A DNA stretch of 8,953 bases, taken from positions 1 to 8,953 of the forward strand of contig CAJKNS010000087.1 in assembly GCA_905201305.1 (NCBI GenBank), in the 5' to 3' direction. This DNA is from an uncultured Eubacteriales bacterium. Lineage in GTDB: Bacteria > Bacillota > Clostridia > Oscillospirales > Oscillospiraceae. A program made the translations under genes and the position numbers. Positions 1 through 5,448 of this stretch are shown here, in pieces; the first letter of the stretch is position 1, and each line of letters opens with the position of its first letter. The notes beneath the pieces are model-generated. The model searched no databases. It saw only the letters and a program-made list of their open reading frames with translations, and was not told where the DNA came from.

Positions 1-645
1 CACCGGCCGGCCCAGCGCCTGCATGAAGATGAACGCGGCCTTGTTGACCGTGGCCAGCGGCAGCATACAGAGATAGATGCGGAAGGCCAGCACGGCGAAC
101 CGCTCGTAGAGCGCATCCTCCGAGCCGAAAATGCTGATGAGCTGAAGCGGGAAGCACTGCGTGATGACGAGCGACACCGCCCCGAGCACGAATTCCGCCG
201 CCATCAGCCGCCAGAGCACGCCGCGGCAGCGGCCAAACTGCTTGGCTCCGTAGTTGTAGCCGACAATCGGGATGCACCCGGCGGACATGCCGATCGTGAT
301 GGCGATGATGATCTGGAAGACCTTCATCACGATGCCGAGCACCGTGAGCGGAATGTCCGCGCCGAATTCCGACTGCGCCCCATATTTCACCAGCATCGAA
401 TTGGTTGCGGCCATCGCGATGACCAGCGAGATCTGCGCGAGAAAGCTGGTCAGCCCCAGCACCAGGAATTTTGGAATCAGCTTTCCGTCCAGCCGGAAGC
501 GGGTGTCCATGGAGCCGTAATTGGTGGCAAAGAAGGCATAGCTCCGGGCAAAGCCCCGCTTGGGTACTACCTTGATTCTCAGACCGTTGGGCAGGGTATC
601 CTCATAGACCCGCTCGCCCAGGTTTTCAAACAAGCGCTCGTTCAT
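1..645 (-). CDS. Chimeric ORF: YmfH (M16) N-terminus joined in frame to MATE-family efflux transporter, 3'-partial
   Basis: The reading frame opens at ATG 645 and stays open for 215 codons to the window edge. Residues 1 to about 50 (MNERLFENLGERVYEDTLPN, later NYGSMDTRFRLDG) match the conserved start of YmfH, the zinc-peptidase-like M16 protein encoded next to YmfF. From about residue 56 (LIPKFLVLGLTSFLAQ) the protein is a MATE multidrug/Na+ antiporter. Helices resemble TM7 to TM10 of that family, with the typical GIVMKVFQIIIA and AGCIPIVGYNYGAKQFGR segments. The M16 HxxEH zinc motif, expected just after the join, is absent, as are the first six MATE helices. Neither protein could therefore work as written. 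Serine codon use differs across the join: 5 of 8 serines are TCG in the MATE part, none of 2 in the YmfH part. The start overlaps the ymfF stop (ATGA). An automatic annotation would probably call this a MATE transporter. I am sure of both halves, but not whether the join is real. Confidence 0.85.
   Translation of the reverse strand, partial: MNERLFENLGERVYEDTLPNGLRIKVVPKRGFARSYAFFATNYGSMDTRFRLDGKLIPKFLVLGLTSFLAQISLVIAMAATNSMLVKYGAQSEFGADIPLTVLGIVMKVFQIIIAITIGMSAGCIPIVGYNYGAKQFGRCRGVLWRLMAAEFVLGAVSLVITQCFPLQLISIFGSEDALYERFAVLAFRIYLCMLPLATVNKAAFIFMQALGRPV
478..499 (-). other. Junction between ymfH-like and MATE-like sequence
   Basis: The identity of the translated protein changes within the codons for RLDGK. 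Both families plausibly carry an (F)RLDGK-like stretch here: YmfH reads DTRFRLDG, and MATE proteins often have a basic/LDGKLI segment just before TM7. A short shared sequence at the join would explain why the frame stays open. The exact breakpoint cannot be fixed from this sequence alone. Confidence 0.65.
496..645 (-). pseudogene. yfmH: 5' fragment of ymfH (M16-family EF-P modification-associated protein)
   Basis: About 50 codons of the N-terminal beta strand region of YmfH (NCBI name YfmH) are present. They end at DTRFRLDG, where family members continue into the helix carrying HxxEH. The fragment lies directly behind ymfF with the ATGA overlap typical of this pair, so a complete ymfH probably belongs at this locus in the source organism. 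Family knowledge: YmfH is the subunit of the pair that keeps the zinc ligands. As it stands in this sequence the fragment cannot be a functional peptidase. Confidence 0.7.
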
Positions 646-1916
646 GCTTCCGCCTCCCCACAAAGAAAATAGACCGTATCCAGCCGCAGCCGCTCCGCTG
701 CCGCCTGAATGTCCGGAATGGTAATGGTTTTCAAGGACTCCGCCAGAGACTCTGCGGTGTAGTCATAGCCGCCGATCACCTGACCCAGCTGGAAATCGTC
801 CAGATTATAGGGGGAATCCTCCCCTGTTTTCAGGTTGGAAATCAGGAAGCTCCGGGTGGATTCCAGCTCCTCCTCCGTAATCTCCCCCTGCCGGCAGGCG
901 TCCAGCTGCTTGAGAATCTCCTTCCGTGCAGTTTCATACTGCTCGGTATCCACGCCGGAGGAAACCACCATAACGCCCTTAAACCGGTCAATTCCGGAGG
1001 ATGCATAGTAGCAGAGGCTCATCTTCTCCCGGACGTTCATAAACAGTTTGGAGGTCAGGCTGCCCCCATAAACGCCGTTGAGCATCAGCAGCGCCGGATA
1101 CAGCTCGTCACCGGAGGTAATGCCGGTCCGGAAGCCCATCACCAGCTTGCCCTGGCTCACGTCCATCCGCTCGGTTACATCGCGAACCGCTTCGGGCATG
1201 GCGCCCAGCGCTGTGCCGGTCTTTACAAGCCGCTCTCTGGGCAGGGCGGCAAATACCTCCCGCAGGGTGTTTTCCAAATTCTCCGTATCGGCGTCGCCTG
1301 TGAAAATCAGCTCCACCTGAGAGGTTGCCAGAAGCTTCTGATAGTGGGCATAGAGCGTTTCCGGCGTGATGGCTGCCACGTCCTCCGGATCACCGTATTT
1401 GCTGACCCCATATGCTTCCTCTCCAAACATTTCCTCCCGGAGCCGGATGGAGGCATAGGTACGCTTGTCGTTGATCTGAGACTGGATGGCGTTGATAAGG
1501 TTGATTTTCTCGCCCTCCACATAATCCTTACGGAATGCGCCGTTTTCCAGCACAGGCTCCAGTAAAAAGCTGCCCAGCAGCCGGCAGGCATCCTCGGTGA
1601 GGTTTTCCCCCTCCAGGGTATAACGCTCGTTGATGTAATCCAGAAACAGACCGATTGCCTGCACCTCTCCCTTTTTCCGGACGGTGGACTGGATGCCTGC
1701 GCCATAGCGCTGATCCAGCCATGCGGAAATGGCGGTCATATCCGGGCACATGCCGCAGCCCCGGAGCATCACATCCGGCAGAAGGGCATTGAGCGCCGCT
1801 TCCTCCCGGCACAACGGACGAATCAGGCTGAGGGAAAGACAATTGGTCTTGAATTTATCGGTAGGCTGTACGGTCAGGAATACGCCTGGCAGCAGTTCCT
1901 TTCGTGTTTTATTCAT
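642..1916 (-). CDS. yfmF: YmfF (YfmF): M16-family, EF-P 5-aminopentanol modification-associated protein
   Basis: This 424-residue protein, close to the usual YmfF length, opens with MNKTRKELLPGVFLTVQPTD and then KFKTNCLSLSLIRPL, the family signature. It has two M16 halves. Where active M16 peptidases carry HxxEH, this protein has DVMLRGCGMCPD (about residues 48-59), so it lacks the zinc ligands. The second half keeps the M16-type segment MSLCYYASSGIDRFKG. Family knowledge: YmfF pairs with YmfH and is associated with EF-P modification in Bacillus; its molecular role is unclear. I chose ATG 1916 over ATG 1946 because AAAGGAA sits 7 bases before it and the N-terminus then aligns with relatives. 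The stop overlaps the next start as ATGA, implying translational coupling to ymfH. The Bacillus subtilis genes are spelled ymfF/ymfH, and the NCBI product names YfmF/YfmH. Confidence 0.9.
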   Translation of the reverse strand: MNKTRKELLPGVFLTVQPTDKFKTNCLSLSLIRPLCREEAALNALLPDVMLRGCGMCPDMTAISAWLDQRYGAGIQSTVRKKGEVQAIGLFLDYINERYTLEGENLTEDACRLLGSFLLEPVLENGAFRKDYVEGEKINLINAIQSQINDKRTYASIRLREEMFGEEAYGVSKYGDPEDVAAITPETLYAHYQKLLATSQVELIFTGDADTENLENTLREVFAALPRERLVKTGTALGAMPEAVRDVTERMDVSQGKLVMGFRTGITSGDELYPALLMLNGVYGGSLTSKLFMNVREKMSLCYYASSGIDRFKGVMVVSSGVDTEQYETARKEILKQLDACRQGEITEEELESTRSFLISNLKTGEDSPYNLDDFQLGQVIGGYDYTAESLAESLKTITIPDIQAAAERLRLDTVYFLCGEAEA

Positions 1917-1923
1917 TTTCACA

Positions 1924-1930
1924 TTCCTTT
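1924..1930 (-). promoter_or_regulatory. Ribosome binding site deciding the yfmF start
   Basis: AAAGGAA lies 7 bases upstream of ATG 1916. The alternative ATG at 1946 lies upstream of this site and would add ten residues not expected in the family. Confidence 0.7.
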
Positions 1931-1980
1931 CAAATGCAGTCGTCACCGCTGCCGGTCAAGCAGCCGCGAAACACTTTTTT

Positions 1981-2008
1981 ATTATACAACACTTTACCAA
2001 AAAGTAAA
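1981..2008 (-). promoter_or_regulatory. Putative sigma-A promoter for yfmF
   Basis: On the minus strand the -10 is a perfect TATAAT (1986-1981) and the -35 is TTTACT (2008-2003), with a 16-base spacer. The predicted transcript start near 1974 leaves a leader of about 58 bases, which includes a small GCTGC/GCAGC hairpin at 1948-1964. Confidence 0.6.
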
Positions 2009-2019
2009 CGAAAAATATC

Positions 2020-2043
2020 TTTGGGGTTGTATCATCCCCCAAA
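2020..2043. repeat. Inverted repeat TTTGGGG / CCCCAAA flanking the prmA -35
   Basis: Arms of 7 bases at 2020-2026 and 2037-2043 are perfectly complementary around a 10-base centre that contains the -35 TTGTAT. The site sits between two divergent promoters and is followed by no T-run in either direction, so an operator is more likely than a terminator. No known regulator consensus is recognised. Confidence 0.4.
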
Positions 2044-2055
2044 ATCCTGTAGAAT
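2027..2055 (+). promoter_or_regulatory. Putative sigma-A promoter for prmA
   Basis: TTGTAT (2027-2032), a 17-base spacer and TAGAAT (2050-2055) give a fair sigma-A promoter, with transcription predicted from about 2062. It is back to back with the yfmF promoter; the two -35 elements are about 20 bases apart. The -35 lies inside the loop of a G4/C4 inverted repeat (2020-2043). Confidence 0.5.
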
Positions 2056-2081
2056 AGCCTCGATATCATCAAGCACCATTG

Positions 2082-2088
2082 AAAGGAG
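2082..2088 (+). promoter_or_regulatory. Ribosome binding site deciding the prmA start
   Basis: AAAGGAG lies 10 bases before ATG 2099. No comparable site precedes the upstream in-frame ATG at 1904, which also lies upstream of the predicted promoter. Confidence 0.7.
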
Positions 2089-2098
2089 CGATTTCACC

Positions 2099-3076
2099 AT
2101 GGAATGGCTGGAAGTGACCATCAAAACCATCTCCCCTGCCATCGATCTGTTGGGCGCACGGCTTACCGCCATTGGCTACGACAGCTTTATCATAGACGAC
2201 AGCGAGGATTTTTCCGAATTTCTCAAGGACAACACCCAATACTGGGACTATGTTGACGAGGACCTTGCAAACAAAATGAAAAACGTCTCCCAGATTCGCC
2301 TTTATATCCCCCGCGACGCCCAGGCGCCGGAGCAGCTTGCCCAGCTGAAAAACGAGCTGGAAATCTTCCGGGCGCAGAATCCCGGCACTGATCTGGGCTC
2401 TCTGGAGGTCAGCCTGCAAAATCTGCAGGAGGAAGATTGGGAGGAGAGCTGGAAGCAGTATTATCAGCCCATCCCCATCGGCAAGCGGCTGCTGATTGTA
2501 CCCCAGTGGCTTTCTCCGGAAAATCCGGAGCACCGGATTCCCGTAGTGCTGGATCCCGGCATGATCTTCGGCACCGGCGCCCATGCCTCCACCCAGATGT
2601 GTCTCCGTGCGCTGGAGCAGACCATCCGCGGCGGGGAGCGGGTCATCGATCTGGGCAGCGGCAGCGGAATTTTGTCCATTGCCGCACTGCTCCTTGGCGC
2701 ACAGGAAGCCACCGGCGTTGACATTGACCCCAAGGCGGAGGATATTGCCCGGGAAAATGCCGCGCTGAACGGTTTGACCACGCCGAAATTCCGCGCCGTC
2801 ACCGGAAACGTCATCGGCGACAAGACCATGATGGAAGCCCTCAGCGCGGGCGGCTACGACGTGGTGCTTGCCAACATTGTGGCAGACGTGATTATCCCGC
2901 TTTCTGCAGTGGTGCCCCATTTTCTCCGACCTGACGGCGTGTTTATCTGCTCCGGTATTTTAAACACAAGGCTCCACGAGGTGGAGCAGGCGCTGGAAGA
3001 TGCCGGACTCACCATCTCCCAGCGGGAAATGCAGGAGGACTGGTGCCGTCTGTCCGCCAAAAGGAGTGCCCTATGA
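2099..3076 (+). CDS. prmA: Ribosomal protein L11 methyltransferase PrmA
   Basis: The 325-residue cytoplasmic enzyme uses S-adenosylmethionine to methylate ribosomal protein L11. The N-terminal substrate-binding domain starts MEWLEVTIKT and ends near the family motif DWEESWK (113-119). The catalytic domain follows with DPGMIFGTGAHAST (152-165), the SAM-binding loop VIDLGSGSGILSIA (182-195), the acidic GVDID (206-210), the LANI motif (257-260) and FICSGIL (282-288). All expected motifs are intact and the length is slightly above the usual ~300. I chose ATG 2099 because AAAGGAG lies 10 bases upstream and the protein then starts like its relatives; the frame is open further upstream to 1904 but that part lies across the promoter. 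The stop overlaps the next gene's start (ATGA), so the two are probably translated together. In many Firmicutes prmA lies near dnaJ or a 16S rRNA methyltransferase gene, neither of which is seen here. Confidence 0.95.
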   Translation: MEWLEVTIKTISPAIDLLGARLTAIGYDSFIIDDSEDFSEFLKDNTQYWDYVDEDLANKMKNVSQIRLYIPRDAQAPEQLAQLKNELEIFRAQNPGTDLGSLEVSLQNLQEEDWEESWKQYYQPIPIGKRLLIVPQWLSPENPEHRIPVVLDPGMIFGTGAHASTQMCLRALEQTIRGGERVIDLGSGSGILSIAALLLGAQEATGVDIDPKAEDIARENAALNGLTTPKFRAVTGNVIGDKTMMEALSAGGYDVVLANIVADVIIPLSAVVPHFLRPDGVFICSGILNTRLHEVEQALEDAGLTISQREMQEDWCRLSAKRSAL

Positions 3077-4131
3077 CCTATCGGAATAAGCTGCGGCTTC
3101 GGCGGTTTCTCATCATTCTCGGCATTGTCCTGCTGGTACTATTCATTGCGGGGCTCATCGGCTTCTCCTATCTGGGACGATATGTGGTCTACACCGAGGA
3201 CGGCGCACATTTCTCCTTCCATTCCAGTGCCCCCAGCGCGCCGGAATCCGTTCAGGCGGCAGCTCCGGTGGAATCCCCTGTGCTGGTCACCGGCAATTCC
3301 ATTCGGGAGGAGTCCATTTTAGAGGATGACGGCACAATTGACCTCGCCGCGGATGAGGTCCGTGGGCTTCTGGTGGACTATGTTACCCTCAACGATCCCG
3401 TGGCAGTCAGCGCCGTGGACCTCAGCACCGGAGCTTATAACACGCTGGTGCTGGAAATGCGGGCAGGCGGCAGCGCCATTCTGGACACCGATGCCGTTCG
3501 TCAGCTGATTTCCCGTGCAAAAAATGCAGACATGCATCTCGTTGCCCTGATGTCCTGCTTGGACGACAGCACCTATGCCCTTGCCCACAGCAGCGAAGCC
3601 CTTGCCATTTCCGGCGGCGCACTGTGGCTGAGTTCCGCCGGCTCCTACTGGCTGGATCCCACCCAAAAAGACGTGCAGGACTATTTGGCATCCATGATTG
3701 CGCAGCTGGAGTCCATGGGCTTCGGGGAGGTTATCCTCAATAACTTCAGCTTCCCAACCTCCGACAGCATCGTCTACAACTCCGATTCCACCCGGGAGTC
3801 CATGCTCCAGGACGCTTACAAAGCGCTGGAAAAGGCGGTGGGACCGAATTGCACGCTGGGCGTTCTGGTAAAGGATCCCGAAGTCGGACACCAGGCATTT
3901 GACCTTGCGGAGCATGTGTACGTCTACTATTCAGAAGGCAGCACAATCAAGCAATATGCCCAGGAGCATCCCAACGCCTACCTGGTGTTCCTGACCTCGT
4001 CCCACGACACCCGATTTGACGACTACGGCAAAGTCTTTACCCAGCAATCCGTGGACTATTTCTCCAGTCTCCCCTCCGTCCGCACGGACAGCGATCAGAC
4101 CACGGACACCGAGCCCACAGGCGAGCCTTAA
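3073..4131 (+). CDS. Membrane-anchored glycoside-hydrolase-like protein (resembles DUF4015 / GH-like TIM barrel)
   Basis: This 352-residue protein has a basic N-terminus (residues 1-11), one membrane helix (about 12-34) and a large outside domain, with a low-complexity tether at about 50-70 and a Thr/Asp-rich tail. The outside domain runs strand-helix-strand: VDLSTGAYNTLVLEM, then a run of AVRQLISRAK and MHLVALMS, then SYWLDPTQKDVQDYLASMI and GFGEVILNNFSFP. That pattern resembles the putative glycoside hydrolases of the DUF4015 family, whose members carry W-x-(N/D)-P and, a strand later, an acidic residue before (R)FP. Here that position reads NNFSFP (223-228), so the acid is missing. Substrate and activity are unknown, and it may bind rather than cleave carbohydrate. 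ATG 3073 overlaps the prmA stop, and the AAGGAG at 3061-3066 supports it. A strong terminator follows. The family call is by motif recognition and is moderate. Confidence 0.65.
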   Translation: MTYRNKLRLRRFLIILGIVLLVLFIAGLIGFSYLGRYVVYTEDGAHFSFHSSAPSAPESVQAAAPVESPVLVTGNSIREESILEDDGTIDLAADEVRGLLVDYVTLNDPVAVSAVDLSTGAYNTLVLEMRAGGSAILDTDAVRQLISRAKNADMHLVALMSCLDDSTYALAHSSEALAISGGALWLSSAGSYWLDPTQKDVQDYLASMIAQLESMGFGEVILNNFSFPTSDSIVYNSDSTRESMLQDAYKALEKAVGPNCTLGVLVKDPEVGHQAFDLAEHVYVYYSEGSTIKQYAQEHPNAYLVFLTSSHDTRFDDYGKVFTQQSVDYFSSLPSVRTDSDQTTDTEPTGEP

Positions 4132-4155
4132 GCGAATATCGCAAAATAATGCAAG

Positions 4156-4191
4156 AGCCCGAAGCAGTTACCTGCTTCGGGCTGTTTTTAT
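4156..4191 (+). terminator. Rho-independent terminator after the prmA operon
   Basis: A perfect 12-base-pair stem (4156-4167 with 4172-4183) encloses the loop TTAC and is followed by GTTTTTAT. It ends the plus-strand prmA transcript 24 bases after the stop codon. The minus-strand gene at 4204 converges on it; read from that side the stem is followed only by CTTGCATTATTTT, so termination in that direction would be weaker. Confidence 0.9.
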
Positions 4192-4203
4192 ACTTTGTTC
4201 GTT

Positions 4204-4833
4204 TTATGTATTATCGTTCATCCAGAAGAATCGATGCATACCGATGGTAATGACATAATGCTGCTGCTCATGCCAGGAGGACTGCACCAATGCGGGATTG
4301 TACCAAAGGTCTGCTTTTTCCTCCGTTACGCGTTCTCCGTCATCAAACACCCGGGAAACGGATTCCTTTACCTCGTCTGTCACACGGCTGTAGCTGGTGG
4401 AGGCAATCTGATATTTGGCGATGCTGTCGATCACGGAAATACCGTTGCGCTGCGCACCGTCGAGAATGCACTGGGCAACCATCATCTGCCCCCGGACCTC
4501 CTCGCCGCCTGCTTCACACATCACCGAACATTCCACTGCGATTCGTTCTTCGTCGGTCAGCTCATATGGGCTGACACCAGTAGGCGCCAGCGTGGCGTTT
4601 TCTTCTTCCTCCTCCGGATTCTGCTCTCCCTGGGTTACATTCTGAACCGGAGCAAGTGTCTCCAGATTTTTGGTGGGAGCCTCGATTCCCTGGGCGTTCA
4701 TGGTTTCCACGGTGACCGCCTGGGCGCTGGTCTCCTCGTCTCCGGCGGCAAAACCGGTGATACAAAACAGTGCAATCACCGCCACCGCCAGCAGCCCGCA
4801 TAACGGAGCTGCGATTCGTAATTTCTTGCTCAT
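4204..4833 (-). CDS. Secreted SleB-type cell wall hydrolase (Hydrolase_2)
   Basis: The 209-residue protein starts with a signal peptide or anchor (K3, K4, R6, hydrophobic 8-30), followed by a Thr/Glu-rich linker (about 31-88, including EEEEE at 74-78) and the catalytic domain (about 91-209). The domain shows the SleB order: LTDEERIAVECSVMCEAGGE (92-111), where the glutamate of EAGGE (107) is the expected catalytic acid, then GQMMVAQCILDG, VKESVSRVFDDGERVT, LWYNPALVQSSWHE and IGMHRFF. Family knowledge: SleB enzymes are lytic transglycosylases on peptidoglycan, best known for opening the spore cortex during germination. This one lacks the peptidoglycan-binding repeat of SleB proper, so a general wall-remodelling role is equally possible. 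I chose ATG 4833 for the GAGGA 7 bases upstream and the clean signal peptide. Upstream frame as far as 4968 crosses the promoter. It has no close operon partner. Confidence 0.8.
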   Translation of the reverse strand: MSKKLRIAAPLCGLLAVAVIALFCITGFAAGDEETSAQAVTVETMNAQGIEAPTKNLETLAPVQNVTQGEQNPEEEEENATLAPTGVSPYELTDEERIAVECSVMCEAGGEEVRGQMMVAQCILDGAQRNGISVIDSIAKYQIASTSYSRVTDEVKESVSRVFDDGERVTEEKADLWYNPALVQSSWHEQQHYVITIGMHRFFWMNDNT

Positions 4834-4894
4834 AAGTGTTTCCTCGAAAATTATATTTTGCCAAAATGAATGAAGCGCTTTCGCTTGTGTCAAA

Positions 4895-4923
4895 ATCATA
4901 CTCCATCTTCGTGCGAATGTCAA
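4895..4923 (-). promoter_or_regulatory. Near-consensus sigma-A promoter for the SleB-type gene
   Basis: On the minus strand TTGACA (4923-4918), a 17-base spacer and TATGAT (4900-4895) form an almost ideal promoter, with transcription from about 4888 and a 55-base leader. The sequence argues for vegetative rather than only spore-specific expression. Confidence 0.8.
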
Positions 4924-4928
4924 TGACA
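4918..4928. repeat. 11-base palindrome TGTCAATGACA overlapping the -35
   Basis: TGTCA and TGACA arms flank a single central A and cover the -35 of the SleB-type gene completely. A repressor bound here would block RNA polymerase. No regulator is recognised; the palindrome is short enough to be partly a by-product of the TTGACA box. Confidence 0.35.
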
Positions 4929-5092
4929 ATTTGTAAATATTTTTTGCCCCAAAATCAAATTTCACCATTATATTTTGGTTTTTCCTGATTTCCCGCGGCG
5001 CTTTTTGTACATCTTGTATATTGTGTGCAGCTTAATTTTGTGCATGTTTTGGTATCCGTTTTGTTCCATTTTCTGAATTCATATCATAATGG

Positions 5093-5131
5093 TAACAATT
5101 TCGACGAATTATTCACTTCGTAACATTGTTA
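5093..5131. repeat. Nested inverted repeat
   Basis: Outer arms TAACAAT (5093-5099) and ATTGTTA (5125-5131) enclose inner arms CGAA and TTCG (about 5105-5108 and 5117-5120) around an AT-rich loop. It could be an operator or an AT-rich stem with an internal loop. No T-run marks it as a terminator. Confidence 0.35.
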
Positions 5132-5161
5132 ATTTATTTCCCGAAATCACGTTTTTAGGTG

Positions 5162-5218
5162 GTTTACGCATGTTTACATAAATTTTCTCTGATAAGTTTG
5201 TGTAACCGTTATGTAACC
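5162..5218. repeat. Tandem GTTTAC and TGTAACC direct repeats
   Basis: GTTTAC occurs at 5162-5167 and 5172-5177 (10-base period), and TGTAACC at 5201-5207 and 5212-5218 (11-base period; on the other strand this reads as GGTTACA twice). Direct repeats of about one helical turn are typical of OmpR-family response regulator sites such as PhoP boxes. The family match is only by spacing and a loose TTACA core. Confidence 0.3.
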
Positions 5219-5342
5219 TTTTGTTTAATCGAATTTCAGGGAATATCAAAACGCAACGAAATGTTTTATTCTTCCTGCTTTTCCGTGCCAGTCCAGCGTA
5301 AGGCGCCCTCGTCTCCCCTCCCCTGTTTCATCAAAAATGGGC

Positions 5343-5384
5343 AAAAAAATCCCGGATCACGCAAACCACGATCCGGGATTTTTT
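5343..5384 (-). terminator. Rho-independent terminator of the pcrA-yunB-ligA transcript
   Basis: AAAAAATCCCGGATC (5344-5358) pairs perfectly with GATCCGGGATTTTTT (5370-5384) around an 11-base loop. The minus-strand transcript ends in a run of seven U residues. The mirrored A and T runs make it functional in both directions. It lies 65 bases past the ligA stop. Confidence 0.9.
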
Positions 5385-5387
5385 ATA

Positions 5388-5426
5388 GCAATACCGCAGC
5401 CCGCAGACACATTTGTGCGGTGTTGC
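5388..5426 (-). repeat. Second hairpin between ligA stop and terminator
   Basis: GCAATACCGC (5388-5397) and GCGGTGTTGC (5417-5426) are complementary at nine of ten positions around a 19-base loop, with a competing inner CCGCA/TGCGG stem at 5401-5420. No U-run follows, so it may stabilise the ligA mRNA end rather than stop transcription. Confidence 0.4.
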
Positions 5427-5448
5427 CTTATGAATTTTTATTCGATTA

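Larger units (their letters stand above)
4924..5342. other. AT-rich intergenic region with no convincing gene
   Basis: About 420 bases are much richer in A and T than the flanking genes. I see no ORF with both a good ribosome binding site and a protein-like sequence. The stretch holds a nested inverted repeat (5093-5131), tandem GTTTAC motifs (5162-5177) and tandem TGTAACC motifs (5201-5218). It may be a long regulatory region for the minus-strand SleB-type gene, or hold an undetected small RNA. The 5280-5340 part returns to higher GC and shows nothing recognisable. Confidence 0.5.

Noticed and set aside
1904..2098. Upstream extension of prmA to ATG 1904
   Set aside because: It crosses the predicted promoters and ribosome binding site, and adds residues not found at the start of PrmA relatives.
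2069..2920. 283-codon minus-strand open frame opposite prmA
   Set aside because: It mirrors prmA codon structure, has no family resemblance, and its strand has no promoter or ribosome binding site in place.
3319..3915. 198-codon minus-strand frame opposite the glycoside-hydrolase-like gene
   Set aside because: It is a shadow of the plus-strand gene, which has the promoter, coupling and domain evidence.
4871..4885. cre-like AAGCGCTT palindrome in the leader of the SleB-type gene
   Set aside because: The CcpA consensus needs TGNAANCG with spacing to a terminal CA; this site is one base short and lacks the end. A short 8-base palindrome is weak evidence.
4834..4968. N-terminal extension of the SleB-type protein by 45 residues
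   Set aside because: It would place the coding start upstream of the near-perfect promoter and bury the signal peptide.
4968..5045. Minus-strand 25-codon lysine-rich ORF (MHKIKLHTIYKMYKKRRGKS...)
   Set aside because: No Shine-Dalgarno sequence precedes it, and lysine-rich frames are expected by chance in AT-rich sequence.
5271..5336. Minus-strand 21-codon ORF starting MKQGRGDEG
   Set aside because: No ribosome binding site; it lies just after the ligA terminator, and no relative is recognised.
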